This document shows positions 49,861 to 57,777 of a DNA stretch of 64,000 nucleotides, one piece after another. The position numbers and the translations under genes are program-made. The notes below the pieces were generated by a model. The model was given only the letters and a program-made list of their open reading frames with translations. It was not told the DNA's origin and did no database searches. Origin of the DNA: Streptomyces sp. CC208A (GTDB lineage Bacteria; Actinomycetota; Actinomycetes; Streptomycetales; Streptomycetaceae); contig NZ_JASCXN010000005.1 of NCBI RefSeq assembly GCF_030010625.1, forward strand, positions 62,001 through 126,000, read 5' to 3'. Every line of letters begins with the position of its first letter. Within the stretch, counting starts at the first letter, position 1.

Positions 49861-50991
49861 TGCCGCCAGTCCAGCGGCCTTGATGTTGCGTGCGGCGTTG
49901 ACGTCCCGGTCGTGGACGGCATGACAGACCGGGCAGGTCCAGGTCCGTACGTCCAGGGGCTTGGGCCCGTCCCGGTGGCCGCAGTCCGAGCAGGTCTGGC
50001 TGGTCGGTTCGAACCGGCCGATCTGCACGAACAGGCGCCCGTACCGCTCGCACTTGTACCGCAGCATGTCCACGAACATGGACCAGCCCGCGTCATACAC
50101 GCTCTTGGCCAGCCTGGTGCGCGCGAGTCCGTTCACCGCCAGGTCCTCCACCACGACCACTTGGTTCTCGCGGACGATCCTCGTGGAGAGCTGATGGCAG
50201 AACTCTTTGCGCGCGTCGGCAACCTTCGCGTGGGCACGGGCCACCTTCAGCCGGGCACTGGCCCGGTTTCTCGATCCCTTCTCCTTGCGGGACAACTCCC
50301 GCTGCGCCTTCTTCAGCTTCTTCTCCGCACGGCGCAGGAACCGCGGGGAGTCAATCTTCGCGCCGTCGTCCAGGACAGCGAAGTGGGTGAGACCCAGGTC
50401 GATGCCGACACTGGAGCCGGGTGCGGCGTCGGGCAGGGCGGTGGCATCGGTGTCGGGGTCGGTCTCGATGACGAAGCTGGCGAAGTACCGCCCTGAGGAG
50501 TCCTTGACGACGGTGACCGAGGACGGCACCGTCGGCAGTGGGCGCGACCATTTCACCCGCACCTCGCCGATCTTCGGCAGGAGCAGCCGCCCCGTCCCGG
50601 TGATCTTCCAGCGGGCGTTCGCGGTGAACCGGATCGCCTGCCGGGAATCCTTCCGCGACCGAAACCGTGGCTCACCCACACGTGGGCCATGGCGTTCGCC
50701 CTTGAGGGAGGCGAAGAAGTTGCCGTAGGCGGCGTCGGCATCACGCAGGGCCTGTTGCAGGACAACGGCGGAGACCTCGCCCAGCCAGTACCGGTCCCGG
50801 CGGAGCTTGCCCCGGGTGATCAGGGAACGGGACAGGCTCTTGGAGCTCGGGTAGGGCTCCTTCGCCGCATGGGCGTCGCGGCGGGCACGCACGGCGTCGT
50901 TGTACACGACCCGCGCGCACCCGAACGCCCTGGCCAGCGCACCCCGTTGACCGGGCTCCGGGTACAACCTGAAGGCGTACCGAAGCTGCAT
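49759..50991 (-). CDS. tnpB: TnpB RNA-guided nuclease
   Basis: A 410-residue TnpB, the ancestor type of Cas12. N-terminal WED/REC part (MQLRYAFRLYPEPGQRGALA). All three RuvC carboxylates are present: Asp198 in GIDLGLTHFAVLDD, Glu282 in VVVEDLAVNG and Asp363 in DRDVNAARN. The zinc finger between the last two has Cys334, Cys337, Cys353 and Cys356. No frameshift or stop interrupts it, so it may be active. ATG at 50991 is the family start; longer readings to 51060 cross non-conserved sequence. A C-terminal tail of about 35 residues after GLAASACGAQV is typical. Confidence 0.93.
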   Translation of the reverse strand: MQLRYAFRLYPEPGQRGALARAFGCARVVYNDAVRARRDAHAAKEPYPSSKSLSRSLITRGKLRRDRYWLGEVSAVVLQQALRDADAAYGNFFASLKGERHGPRVGEPRFRSRKDSRQAIRFTANARWKITGTGRLLLPKIGEVRVKWSRPLPTVPSSVTVVKDSSGRYFASFVIETDPDTDATALPDAAPGSSVGIDLGLTHFAVLDDGAKIDSPRFLRRAEKKLKKAQRELSRKEKGSRNRASARLKVARAHAKVADARKEFCHQLSTRIVRENQVVVVEDLAVNGLARTRLAKSVYDAGWSMFVDMLRYKCERYGRLFVQIGRFEPTSQTCSDCGHRDGPKPLDVRTWTCPVCHAVHDRDVNAARNIKAAGLAASACGAQVSPRSSRGGAQRDEAGSHGIPPTACAA

Positions 50992-51136
50992 GCCGCTGAT
51001 CGTACGAACACACCCCGGGCCAGCACTACGGGGAACGTCCGTACGGGCTGTCACCATCACGCGCGAACGGCGTTGTCCTGCTCCGCAGGAACGCTACCGC
51101 GACGCCCTGCATCACCACTATGGGAATTCGCTTCAC

Positions 51137-51156
51137 CACCGGCCTGAAAGCCGGTG
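51137..51156 (-). repeat. Left-end subterminal hairpin
   Basis: CACCGGC at 51137-51143 pairs with GCCGGTG at 51150-51156 around a 6-nt loop, 19 nt inside the inferred left end of the TnpB element. Confidence 0.65.
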
Positions 51157-51175
51157 CCACTGCGAATGAATTCCG

Positions 51176-51320
51176 GTAGCCGAAGGCGGCACCCTGCTTG
51201 GCGTAGCCGTGGACAGGTTTCACCTTCGAGTCGATTTCCAAGAATATCACATGGTCCGCGCCGGGCAGCAGCCCGCAGTGCCGTACCAGGTTCACCCAGA
51301 GGCGCCGCACCACCCCGACT
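51176..51320 (-). pseudogene. Fragment of an IS1380-type transposase
   Basis: About 48 codons on the minus strand, VVRRLWVNLVRHCGLLPGAD and DSKVKPVHGYAKQGAAFGY, match the DDE region of IS1380-family transposases (IDxxVKxVHGYAKQGAAYGY is the usual pattern). Similarity ends exactly after the Tyr codon TAC at 51178-51176, where the TnpB element begins, and fades upstream near 51320. No terminal repeats of IS1380 are seen. The rest of the element is missing. Confidence 0.65.
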
Positions 51321-51369
51321 GTCAATTCAGCCGGGGTTTTTTGTATGCCGCCGCGTCTCCGCGCACCGA

Positions 51370-51397
51370 AACGCCCTCGACGAATGCCGAGGGCGTT
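51370..51397 (-). terminator. Hairpin between dctA and the insertion scar
   Basis: AACGCCCTCG at 51370-51379 pairs with CGAGGGCGTT at 51388-51397 around 8 nt. It is the second hairpin downstream of dctA, or it belonged to the IS1380-bearing segment. Confidence 0.6.
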
Positions 51398-51412
51398 CTC
51401 CGTGAGGCGGGT

Positions 51413-51460
51413 TCCTCCCGGTGCCCGGATCCGGCTCAAGGCCCGGGTCCCGGGAGGAGG
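51413..51460 (-). terminator. Terminator after dctA
   Basis: CCTCCCGG (51414-51421) pairs with CCGGGAGG (51450-51457) and, after two mismatched bases, CCCGG (51424-51428) with CCGGG (51443-51447). It lies 15-60 nt beyond the dctA stop. Confidence 0.65.
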
Positions 51461-51474
51461 TTCGGTGGGGTGGG

Positions 51475-52842
51475 TCAGACGCCGGCGCGGGCGCGCTCCT
51501 CACCCTGGTCACGCGGGTCCGGTACGGCGGCCGGGGCTTCCCCGGCGTGGTCGGCGTGGTCGTCGATGAAGCTCTTCTCGTCGAAGGGGAACTTCCCCGC
51601 CAGGACCTCGGTCACCCGCGTCCGGTCGATCTCCTTCGTCCAGGTGCCGACGAGGACGGTGGCGACGGCGTTGCCGGCGAAGTTGGTGAGGGCGCGGGCC
51701 TCGCTCATGAAGCGGTCGATGCCGACGATCAGGCCGACGCCGTCGACCAGGTCGGGGCGGTGCGACTGGAGGCCGCCCGCGAGGGTGGCGAGACCGGCGC
51801 CGGTGACGCCCGCGGCCCCCTTCGAGGCGATGATCATGAAGACGAGGAGGGAGATCTGCTCGCCGATCGAGAGCGGGTCGCCCATCGCCTCGGCGACGAA
51901 GAGCGAGGCCATCGTGAGGTAGATGGCGGTGCCGTCGAGGTTGAAGGAGTAGCCGGTGGGGACGGTGATGCCGACGACCGGCTTGGAGACGCCCAGGTGC
52001 TCCATCTTCGCGATCAGGCGGGGCAGCGCCGACTCGGAGGACGAGGTCGAGAGGATCAGCAGGAACTCGCGGCCCAGGTACTTCAGGAGGGACCAGATGG
52101 TGATCCCGGCGACCAGGCGGAGCAGCGCGCCGAGGACGACGAAGACGAAGAGCGCGCAGGTCAGATAGAAGCCGATCATGATGACGGCGAGGGACTTCAG
52201 GGCGTCCACGCCGGTCGCTCCGACGACGGCGGCGATGGCTCCGAAGGCGCCGACCGGGGCCACCCACATGATCATGGAGAGGATGCGGAAGACGAGCCGC
52301 TGGATGTGTCCGATGCCGCGCAGCACCGGCTCGCCCGCCGTGCCCATCGCCTGGAGCGCGAAGCCCGCGAGGAGGGCGACGAGCAGGGTCTGGAGGACCT
52401 CGCCCGCGGTGAAGGCGGAGACGAGGGTCTTCGGGATGATCCCGAGCAGGAAGTCCTGCGTGGACTCGCTCGCGCCCTCCGCCTGCTTGGCCCCGGCCTG
52501 GGCCAGCTCCTCGGTGAGGTGGAGGCCCGAACCGGGCTCCAGGAGGTTGCCGACGACGAGGCCGATCGCGAGGGCGACGGTCGACATCACGAGGAAGTAG
52601 CCGAGGGCGAGGCCGCCGACGGCGCCGACTCTGGCGGCCTTGCGGACCGAGCCGACGCCCAGGACGATCGTGCAGAAGATGATCGGCGAGATCATCATCT
52701 TGATCAGGTTCACGAAGCCGGTGCCCAGCGGCTTCAGCTCGACGGCCACGCCCGGGGCGAGGAAACCGACGGCGATGCCGAGCAGGACGGCGCCGATGAC
52801 GGCCAGATACAGATAGTGGGTACGGTCCCGGCGTGCGGCCAC
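51475..52842 (-). CDS. dctA: C4-dicarboxylate:cation symporter (DAACS family)
   Basis: A 455-residue secondary carrier for succinate, fumarate, malate or a related anion. Family marks: LIKMMISPIIFCTIVLG, the serine-rich hairpin STSSSESALPRL, GYSFNLDGTAIY in TM7, SKGAAGVTG in HP2 and NFAGNAVAT in TM8. Eight helices plus two re-entrant loops are expected. A charged C-terminal tail (EIDRTRVTEVL onward) is cytoplasmic. It is divergent from a CitA/DcuS-like sensor kinase and its regulator, which is the usual arrangement for inducible dicarboxylate uptake. Confidence 0.92.
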   Translation of the reverse strand: MAARRDRTHYLYLAVIGAVLLGIAVGFLAPGVAVELKPLGTGFVNLIKMMISPIIFCTIVLGVGSVRKAARVGAVGGLALGYFLVMSTVALAIGLVVGNLLEPGSGLHLTEELAQAGAKQAEGASESTQDFLLGIIPKTLVSAFTAGEVLQTLLVALLAGFALQAMGTAGEPVLRGIGHIQRLVFRILSMIMWVAPVGAFGAIAAVVGATGVDALKSLAVIMIGFYLTCALFVFVVLGALLRLVAGITIWSLLKYLGREFLLILSTSSSESALPRLIAKMEHLGVSKPVVGITVPTGYSFNLDGTAIYLTMASLFVAEAMGDPLSIGEQISLLVFMIIASKGAAGVTGAGLATLAGGLQSHRPDLVDGVGLIVGIDRFMSEARALTNFAGNAVATVLVGTWTKEIDRTRVTEVLAGKFPFDEKSFIDDHADHAGEAPAAVPDPRDQGEERARAGV

Positions 52843-52868
52843 GGGGTCCTCCTCGCGCTGATGGGGGC

Positions 52869-52921
52869 GTCCACGTCCCGGTGGACTCCGCGACTATCCA
52901 CCAGCCTGTGACCGGGGTCAC
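52869..52921. promoter_or_regulatory. Inverted repeats in the dctA / sensor-kinase divergent region
   Basis: Two inverted repeats occur within the 196-nt shared upstream region: GTCCAC-N6-GTGGAC at 52869-52886 and GTGACC-N2-GGTCAC at 52908-52921. Either could be an operator for the response regulator encoded at 54652-55338, since it would control both directions. No binding data can be drawn from the sequence. Confidence 0.4.
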
Positions 52922-53038
52922 CGTTGCGTACGTTTCGTTCATGGCCGAAACCCCGTCCGCCCGGCGGGGCCGGGAGCGGAGGGCACGATTCGGGCACGCC
53001 GGGCGCCGGAGCCGCCCCCGGCGTGCACACTTGCTCGC

Positions 53039-54655
53039 ATGCGCCCCCCGCTCCGCCGCCTCCTCCCCCGCCCCCGCAGCCTGGCCGGCCAGCTCTTCGC
53101 CGTGCAGGTCGTGCTGATGGCCGCGGTCGTGGCGGGCTGTGCGGTCTTCGCGTACGTCACGGACCGGGCGCAGGCCGAGGAGACCGCGCGCCGGCAGTCC
53201 AGGGCGACCGCGACGGCCGTCGCCGGGTCGCCGTCCGTGGTGGCGGCGGTCCGCTCGGCCGACCCGTCCGCCGCGCTCCAGCCGTACGCGGAGGAGCTGC
53301 GGCGCCGGGCGGACGTGGCCTTCGTCGTGATCATGGCCCCGGACGGCACCCGCTGGACGCACCCCGAGCCCGGCGAGATCGGCCGCCACTACCTCGGCCA
53401 CATCGAGCCGGCGCTGCGCGGCGAGACCCTCTCGGAGACCCACCTGGGGACCCTCGGCCCCTCGGTGCGGACGATCACGCCGGTCGTCGACGGCGGGCGA
53501 GTGATCGCACTCGTCAGCGCGGGCATCACCATCGAGCGGATCAGCGCGCAGGTACGGGAGCAGGTGACCGCGCTGCTCGGCATGGCGGGCGCGGCCCTCG
53601 CGCTCGGCGGCGCCGGTACGTACGTGATCAACGCGCGGCTGCGGCGGCACACCCACGGGATGAACGCCACCGAGCTGAGCCGCGTGCACGACTACCACGA
53701 GGCGGCGCTGCACGCGGTGCGGGAGGGCCTGGTGATGCTCGACGGGCAGCGCAGGATCGCGCTCATCAACGACGGGGCGCGCGAACTCCTCGGCCTGGAC
53801 GAGGGGGTGGTCGGGCGGTCGGCGGCCGAGCTCGGGCTTCCGGCGCCGCTGACCGGGGCGCTGCTCTCCTCGGAGCCCCGGGTGGACGAGACGCACCTGA
53901 CCGACGACCGGGTCCTCGTCGTCAGCACCCGCCCGGTGGTGGGCGGGGAGCGGCGCGGCACCGTCGTCACCCTCCGGGACCGCACCGAACTCCAGGCGCT
54001 CTCCGGCGAGCTGGACTCGCAGCGCGGGTTCACCGAGGCGCTGCGCTCCCAGGCCCACGAGGCGGCCAACCGGCTCCACACGGTGGTGTCGCTCATCGAA
54101 CTCGGGCGGGTGGCCGAGGCGGTGGAGTTCGCGACGGCCGAGCTGGAGCTGGCGCAGGCGCTCACCGACCGGGTGGTGGACGCGGTCGGCGAACCGGTCC
54201 TCGCGGCGCTGCTGCTCGGCAAGGCGGCGCAGGCGAACGAGCGGGGCGTGGAGCTGGTCCTCACCGAGGACAGCCGGATCGACGACGGGCTGCTGCCGCC
54301 GGCCCTGGAGCCGAGGGACCTGGTGACGGTGCTCGGCAATCTGCTGGACAACGCGGTGGAGGCGGCGGGCGGCACCTCGCACGCGCGCGTGACGGTCACC
54401 GTCGCCGCCCGCGCCGGGGACGGGGAGCTGCTGCTGCGGGTCGACGACACGGGCCCGGGGGTGCGGCCCGCCGACCGGGACGCGGTGCTCGGCCGGGGCT
54501 GGTCCACGCGGGGCCCCGGCCGCGGCCTGGGCCTGGCGCTGGTCCGCCAGGCCGTCGTCCGCGCCTCCGGCACCCTCGCCCTGGACGAGGCGCCCGGCGG
54601 CGGCGCCCGCTTCACGGTCCGGGTGCCGCTCCCCCGTACCGGAGGCGACGCATGA
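53039..54655 (+). CDS. Sensor histidine kinase, CitA/DcuS type
   Basis: A 538-residue membrane kinase. TM1 is at about residues 20-40, an extracellular PAS-like sensor (PDGTRWTHPEPGEIGRHYLG; ITPVVDGGRVIALVSAGITI) at 41-175, and TM2 near 178-198. A cytoplasmic PAS domain follows (AVREGLVMLDGQRRIALINDGA), then the phosphoacceptor His340 in LRSQAHEAANRLHT, N-box LLDNAVEAA, G1 DDTGPGV and G2 GRGLGLALV. The sensor type binds citrate or C4-dicarboxylates in relatives. It is coupled to the regulator gene by an ATGA overlap. Confidence 0.92.
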   Translation: MRPPLRRLLPRPRSLAGQLFAVQVVLMAAVVAGCAVFAYVTDRAQAEETARRQSRATATAVAGSPSVVAAVRSADPSAALQPYAEELRRRADVAFVVIMAPDGTRWTHPEPGEIGRHYLGHIEPALRGETLSETHLGTLGPSVRTITPVVDGGRVIALVSAGITIERISAQVREQVTALLGMAGAALALGGAGTYVINARLRRHTHGMNATELSRVHDYHEAALHAVREGLVMLDGQRRIALINDGARELLGLDEGVVGRSAAELGLPAPLTGALLSSEPRVDETHLTDDRVLVVSTRPVVGGERRGTVVTLRDRTELQALSGELDSQRGFTEALRSQAHEAANRLHTVVSLIELGRVAEAVEFATAELELAQALTDRVVDAVGEPVLAALLLGKAAQANERGVELVLTEDSRIDDGLLPPALEPRDLVTVLGNLLDNAVEAAGGTSHARVTVTVAARAGDGELLLRVDDTGPGVRPADRDAVLGRGWSTRGPGRGLGLALVRQAVVRASGTLALDEAPGGGARFTVRVPLPRTGGDA

Positions 54656-55338
54656 GCGGGGCGCGGGAGATCCGGGTCCTGGTCGTCGAGGACGATCCGG
54701 TGGCCGCCGACGCGCACGCGCTGTACGCGGGCCGGGTGGAGGGCTTCCGGGTGGTCGGGGTCGCGCACTCGCGGGCCGCGGCGGTACGGCTGCTCGACCG
54801 GACGCCCGTCGACCTGATCCTGCTCGACCTCTACCTGCCCGACGGGCACGGGCTCGCCCTGCTGCGGGCGCTGCGGGCCGCCGGGCACGGGGCGGACGTC
54901 ATAGCCGTGACCTCGGCGCGCGACCTGGCGGTGGTCCGCGAGGGGGTCTCGCTCGGGGTCGTCCAGTACGTCCTGAAACCCTTCGCCTTCGCCACGCTCC
55001 GGGACCGGCTGACACGGTACGCCGAGTTCCGCGGCGCGGCCGGGGAGGCGGCCGGCCAGGACGAGGTCGACCGGGCGCTCGCCGCGCTGCGCGCCCCGCA
55101 CCCGGCCACCCTGCCGAAGGGCCTGAGCGGCCCGACCCTGGAGGCCGTCACCCGCACCCTGCGCGAGGCGCCCGCCGGACTGACCGCCGCGGAGGCGGGC
55201 GCGGAGGTCGGCATCTCGCGGATCACCGCCCGCCGCTACCTGGAGCACCTGGTCACCGAGGGCCGCGCGGACCGTGCGCCCCAGTACGGCCAGATCGGCC
55301 GCCCGGAGCTCCAGTACCGCTGGCGCGGCAACCGCTGA
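54652..55338 (+). CDS. Response regulator, CitB/DcuR type
   Basis: A 228-residue regulator. The receiver has the acidic pair Asp14-Asp15 (VVEDDPVAADAH), phosphoacceptor Asp59 (LILLDLYLPDG), and conserved Lys in YVLKPFAF. The C-terminal part, LTAAEAGAEVGISRITARRYLEHLV, is the CitB-like helix-turn-helix. Probably activates dctA in response to extracellular dicarboxylate sensed by the kinase; this is inference from neighbourhood and family. A longer in-frame reading through the kinase gene is a shadow. Confidence 0.92.
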   Translation: MSGAREIRVLVVEDDPVAADAHALYAGRVEGFRVVGVAHSRAAAVRLLDRTPVDLILLDLYLPDGHGLALLRALRAAGHGADVIAVTSARDLAVVREGVSLGVVQYVLKPFAFATLRDRLTRYAEFRGAAGEAAGQDEVDRALAALRAPHPATLPKGLSGPTLEAVTRTLREAPAGLTAAEAGAEVGISRITARRYLEHLVTEGRADRAPQYGQIGRPELQYRWRGNR

Positions 55339-55364
55339 ACACCAGGGGGCGTGCGCGGGGTGCC

Positions 55365-55675
55365 GTGGCGGGCCCGTGCCTCTGCCGCCGGCGTGGCGGA
55401 AACCGCACCCTCGTCGCCGTAGCGGAGACCGTACCTGCCTCTGGCGTGGCAAAGCCCGTACCCTCGCCACCGCCGGGCCGGAGCCCGTAACCCTGCCGCC
55501 GCCGGGCCGAGGCCCTTGCCCCTGCGCCCGTCGTGGCGAAGCTCGTGCCCCTGCCGTCGGGGGGGCGGAAACCGTACCCCGCCACCACCGGAGCAGAGCC
55601 CGTACCCCTGCCCCCGCCGGGCCGGAGCCCCCACCCCGCGCCCGTCGTGGCGGAGCTCGTACCCCTTCTTCACCG
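55365..55675. repeat. Array of about eleven degenerate ~28-bp tandem repeats
   Basis: Units begin at 55365, 55393, 55419, 55446, 55476, 55505, 55533, 55562, 55590, 55620 and 55647, with spacings of 26-30 bp. Each starts with a variant of GTGGCGGAGCCCGTACCCC followed by CTGCCGCCGCC-like sequence. The unit length is not a multiple of three and varies, so the array is not a coding repeat, although it keeps several frames open on both strands. It fills most of the 449-nt gap between the response regulator and the XRE gene, which holds no gene. Confidence 0.8.
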
Positions 55676-55787
55676 CTCACCGGACGTCACGTACCGATTA
55701 CCGGCCGGTTCCCACGTTCCTCCAGGCTTTGGCCTTCGGATGAACGCACCGTAGTTTTTCGTCACCCTGCGCACCTACCGTGGTCGA

Positions 55788-56459
55788 ATGCACCATCCTT
55801 CTCCTCCCTTCGACGCCCCGGCCGCGCGCCGCCTGCGTCTGGGGCTCGGCATGGCACCCGACCACGTCGCGTACGGCCTGCGGGCCCAGTACGGCCTGCT
55901 CGTCGGCCCCGAGACCGTCGCCGCCTGGGAGCGCGGCACCCTGGCCCCCAGCGAGCGCGAGCTGACCGCGCTCGCGGGTGTCCTGTGGTGCTCGCCCGCC
56001 GATCTGATCGCCGTCGCCTCCACCCTGCGCGAGCACCGGATGGCCCACGGCCTTTCCGTGGAGGAGCTGGCCCGGCTCGTGGGCGTCGCGGCGCACGCGT
56101 ACCGCCGGATGGAGGACGAGGGCCGCTGGCGCGGCACCGAGCGGCAGACGGCCGCGCTCGCCGAGGTCCTGGGCCTCGGCCCGCGGGCGCTGATCACCGC
56201 GACGGGCGGGGACGAACGCCTCGCGGAGCTGCTGCGGGACGCGGTGACGACCCGCTGGCAGGCGTACGTGAAGCCGGTGGCGCGGATGCTGCCGGTGTCC
56301 CGGCGGGTGGTGGAACCCGTCCTGGCCCGGATGCACGCCGAGTACCACGCCCGAATGGCGGCGACGAGCAGCTGGGGCGCGTCGGGATCGACGGGCGACG
56401 AGGGCCGGGCGTACCTGGACTCGGTCAACGACCACTTCTGGGCGGCGGTCGAGCCGTAG
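55788..56459 (+). CDS. XRE-type helix-turn-helix regulator
   Basis: A 223-residue protein with two helix-turn-helix regions. The first is RLRLGLGMAPDHVAYGLRAQ with TVAAWERGTLAPSERELTALAGVL; the second REHRMAHGLSVEELARLVGV with YRRMEDEGRWRGTERQTAALAEVL. The C-terminal 80 residues have no recognised domain. ATG at 55788; an in-frame GTG is absent nearby. It converges with pfkA and may or may not act on it. Confidence 0.8.
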   Translation: MHHPSPPFDAPAARRLRLGLGMAPDHVAYGLRAQYGLLVGPETVAAWERGTLAPSERELTALAGVLWCSPADLIAVASTLREHRMAHGLSVEELARLVGVAAHAYRRMEDEGRWRGTERQTAALAEVLGLGPRALITATGGDERLAELLRDAVTTRWQAYVKPVARMLPVSRRVVEPVLARMHAEYHARMAATSSWGASGSTGDEGRAYLDSVNDHFWAAVEP

Positions 56460-56488
56460 CCCCCAAGAGGTCAGAAGACCGACGGAGG

Positions 56489-57514
56489 TCAGAAGACCGA
56501 CTCGGCCTCCCGCATCCGGTCCTCCGGGACCGTCTTCAACCGGGTCACGGCCTCGGCCAGCGGCACCATCTTCACGTCGGTGCCGCGCAGCGCCGTCATG
56601 TTGCCGAACTCGCCGCGGTGCACGGCCTCCACCGCGTGCCAGCCGAAGCGGGTGGCGAGGACGCGGTCGTACGCCGTCGGGGTGCCGCCGCGCTGGACGT
56701 GGCCGAGGATGACCGGGCGGGCCTCCTTGCCGAGCCGGCGCTCCAGCTCGTAGGCGAGGGCGGTGCCGATGCCCTGGAAGCGCTCGTGGCCGAACTGGTC
56801 GATCTCGCCCTTGCCGTAGTCCATGGTCCCGTCGGCGGGGTGGGCGCCCTCGGCGACGCAGATGACGGCGAACTTCTTGCCCCGGGCGAACCGCTCCTCG
56901 ACCATCTTGGCCAGGTCGGCCGGGTCGAAGGGGCGCTCGGGCAGGCAGATGCCGTGGGCGCCGCCGGCCATGCCGGACTCCAGCGCGATCCAGCCGGCGT
57001 GGCGGCCCATCACCTCGACGACCATGACCCGCTGATGGGACTCGGCGGTGGTCTTCAGCCGGTCCATCGCCTCGGTGGCGACGCCGACGGCGGTGTCGAA
57101 GCCGAAGGTGCGGTCGGTGGAGGAGATGTCGTTGTCGATGGTCTTGGGGACGCCGACGACGGGCACCCCGGCCTCGGAGAGCATCCGGGCGGCGGTCAGG
57201 GTGCCCTCGCCGCCGATCGGGATGAGGGCGTCGAAGCCGCTCTTCTCGATGAGTTCCTTGGCGTTGGCGCAGGCCGCGGCGAAGCGGGCGCGCTCCAGGC
57301 GGGAGGAGCCGAGGATGGTGCCGCCGCGGGCGAGGATGCCGCTGACGGCGTTGAGGTCGAGGGGGCGGTAGCGGCCGTCGAGGAGTCCGGCGTAGCCGTC
57401 CTCGAAGCCGATGACCTCGTCGCCGTAGTTGGTCACGGCCCGGTGCACGACCGACCGGATCACTGCGTTCAGGCCGGGGCAGTCGCCGCCTGCGGTGAGA
57501 ACTCCGATGCGCAT
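56489..57514 (-). CDS. pfkA: 6-phosphofructokinase
   Basis: A 341-residue PFK that phosphorylates fructose-6-phosphate, the committed step of glycolysis. Motifs: LTAGGDCPGLNAVIR, ILGSSR, IPIGGEGTLTAARML, PKTIDNDISSTDRTFGFDTA, MGRHAGWIALE and HVQRGGTPTAYDR. The Gly in GGEGT fits ATP use while the Lys in PKTIDND is the residue seen in PPi enzymes; this combination is usual for the actinobacterial ATP-dependent group. Divergent from pta-ackA across a repeat-rich 390-nt gap. ATG at 57514 with AGGAG upstream. Confidence 0.95.
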   Translation of the reverse strand: MRIGVLTAGGDCPGLNAVIRSVVHRAVTNYGDEVIGFEDGYAGLLDGRYRPLDLNAVSGILARGGTILGSSRLERARFAAACANAKELIEKSGFDALIPIGGEGTLTAARMLSEAGVPVVGVPKTIDNDISSTDRTFGFDTAVGVATEAMDRLKTTAESHQRVMVVEVMGRHAGWIALESGMAGGAHGICLPERPFDPADLAKMVEERFARGKKFAVICVAEGAHPADGTMDYGKGEIDQFGHERFQGIGTALAYELERRLGKEARPVILGHVQRGGTPTAYDRVLATRFGWHAVEAVHRGEFGNMTALRGTDVKMVPLAEAVTRLKTVPEDRMREAESVF

Positions 57515-57618
57515 CGTGCTGTGTCTCCTGCTCGTCGCGGTTCTTCTGAGCCGTTTCGATTCTCACACGAGGGGGGTGCCCGCCGCGTTCGCCGCTGCTC
57601 CGCGCGTGCCGGGCACAG

Positions 57619-57685
57619 GGCCGTCCGGGGGCCGTCCGGGAAGCCGTCCGGGGGCCTTCCGGGGGGCCGTCCGGGGGCCTTCCGT
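57619..57685. repeat. Six tandem copies of an 11-12-bp unit
   Basis: GGCCGTCCGGG or GGCCTTCCGGG occurs about six times head to tail, with one AAGCCGTCCGGG variant. The block lies about 105 nt upstream of the pfkA start on its 5' side. Confidence 0.85.
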
Positions 57686-57742
57686 CCCTCGTCGGAGGCT
57701 CTTCGCGCGGCAGGCGTATGGCGGGCGGCCTACCCAGGTGCA

Positions 57743-57777
57743 GGGGTATTGTCAAGGGGGTATTGCCGCCCTATCGG
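57743..57777 (+). promoter_or_regulatory. Candidate pta-ackA promoter with direct repeats
   Basis: TTGTCA at 57749-57754, 17 nt, and TATCGG at 57772-57777 form a promoter-like pair. GGGGTATTG occurs twice, at 57743-57751 and 57757-57765, overlapping the -35 and the spacer, as an activator or repressor site might. Distance to the pta start is about 130 nt. Confidence 0.4.

Larger units (their letters stand above)
49697..51175 (-). mobile_element. TnpB-only IS200/IS605-superfamily element
   Basis: A 1,479-bp element carrying only tnpB (IS1341-like). The downstream end on the minus strand reads CATGTCAA and then host helD sequence; TCAA is the right-end cleavage motif of IS608-type elements. 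A 10-bp subterminal hairpin (49706-49727) lies 9 nt inside. The other end follows GGCTAC (51181-51176), with a second hairpin CACCGGC-N6-GCCGGTG at 51137-51156. No tnpA is present, so movement would need a helper. Ends are inferred from motifs and from where flanking homology stops. Confidence 0.75.

Noticed and set aside
48755..50053. Frame running from glgB antisense through helD and into tnpB
   Set aside because: Only the stretch at about 49602-49696 is real protein sequence (helD N-terminal piece); the rest is shadow.
52924..55338. Apparent 804-residue protein covering kinase and regulator
   Set aside because: The part before 54652 is a shadow of the kinase gene; the regulator has its own overlapping start.
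55365..55675. CRISPR-like appearance of the repeat array
   Set aside because: Units are contiguous and degenerate with no unique spacers, there is no leader, and no cas genes are near.
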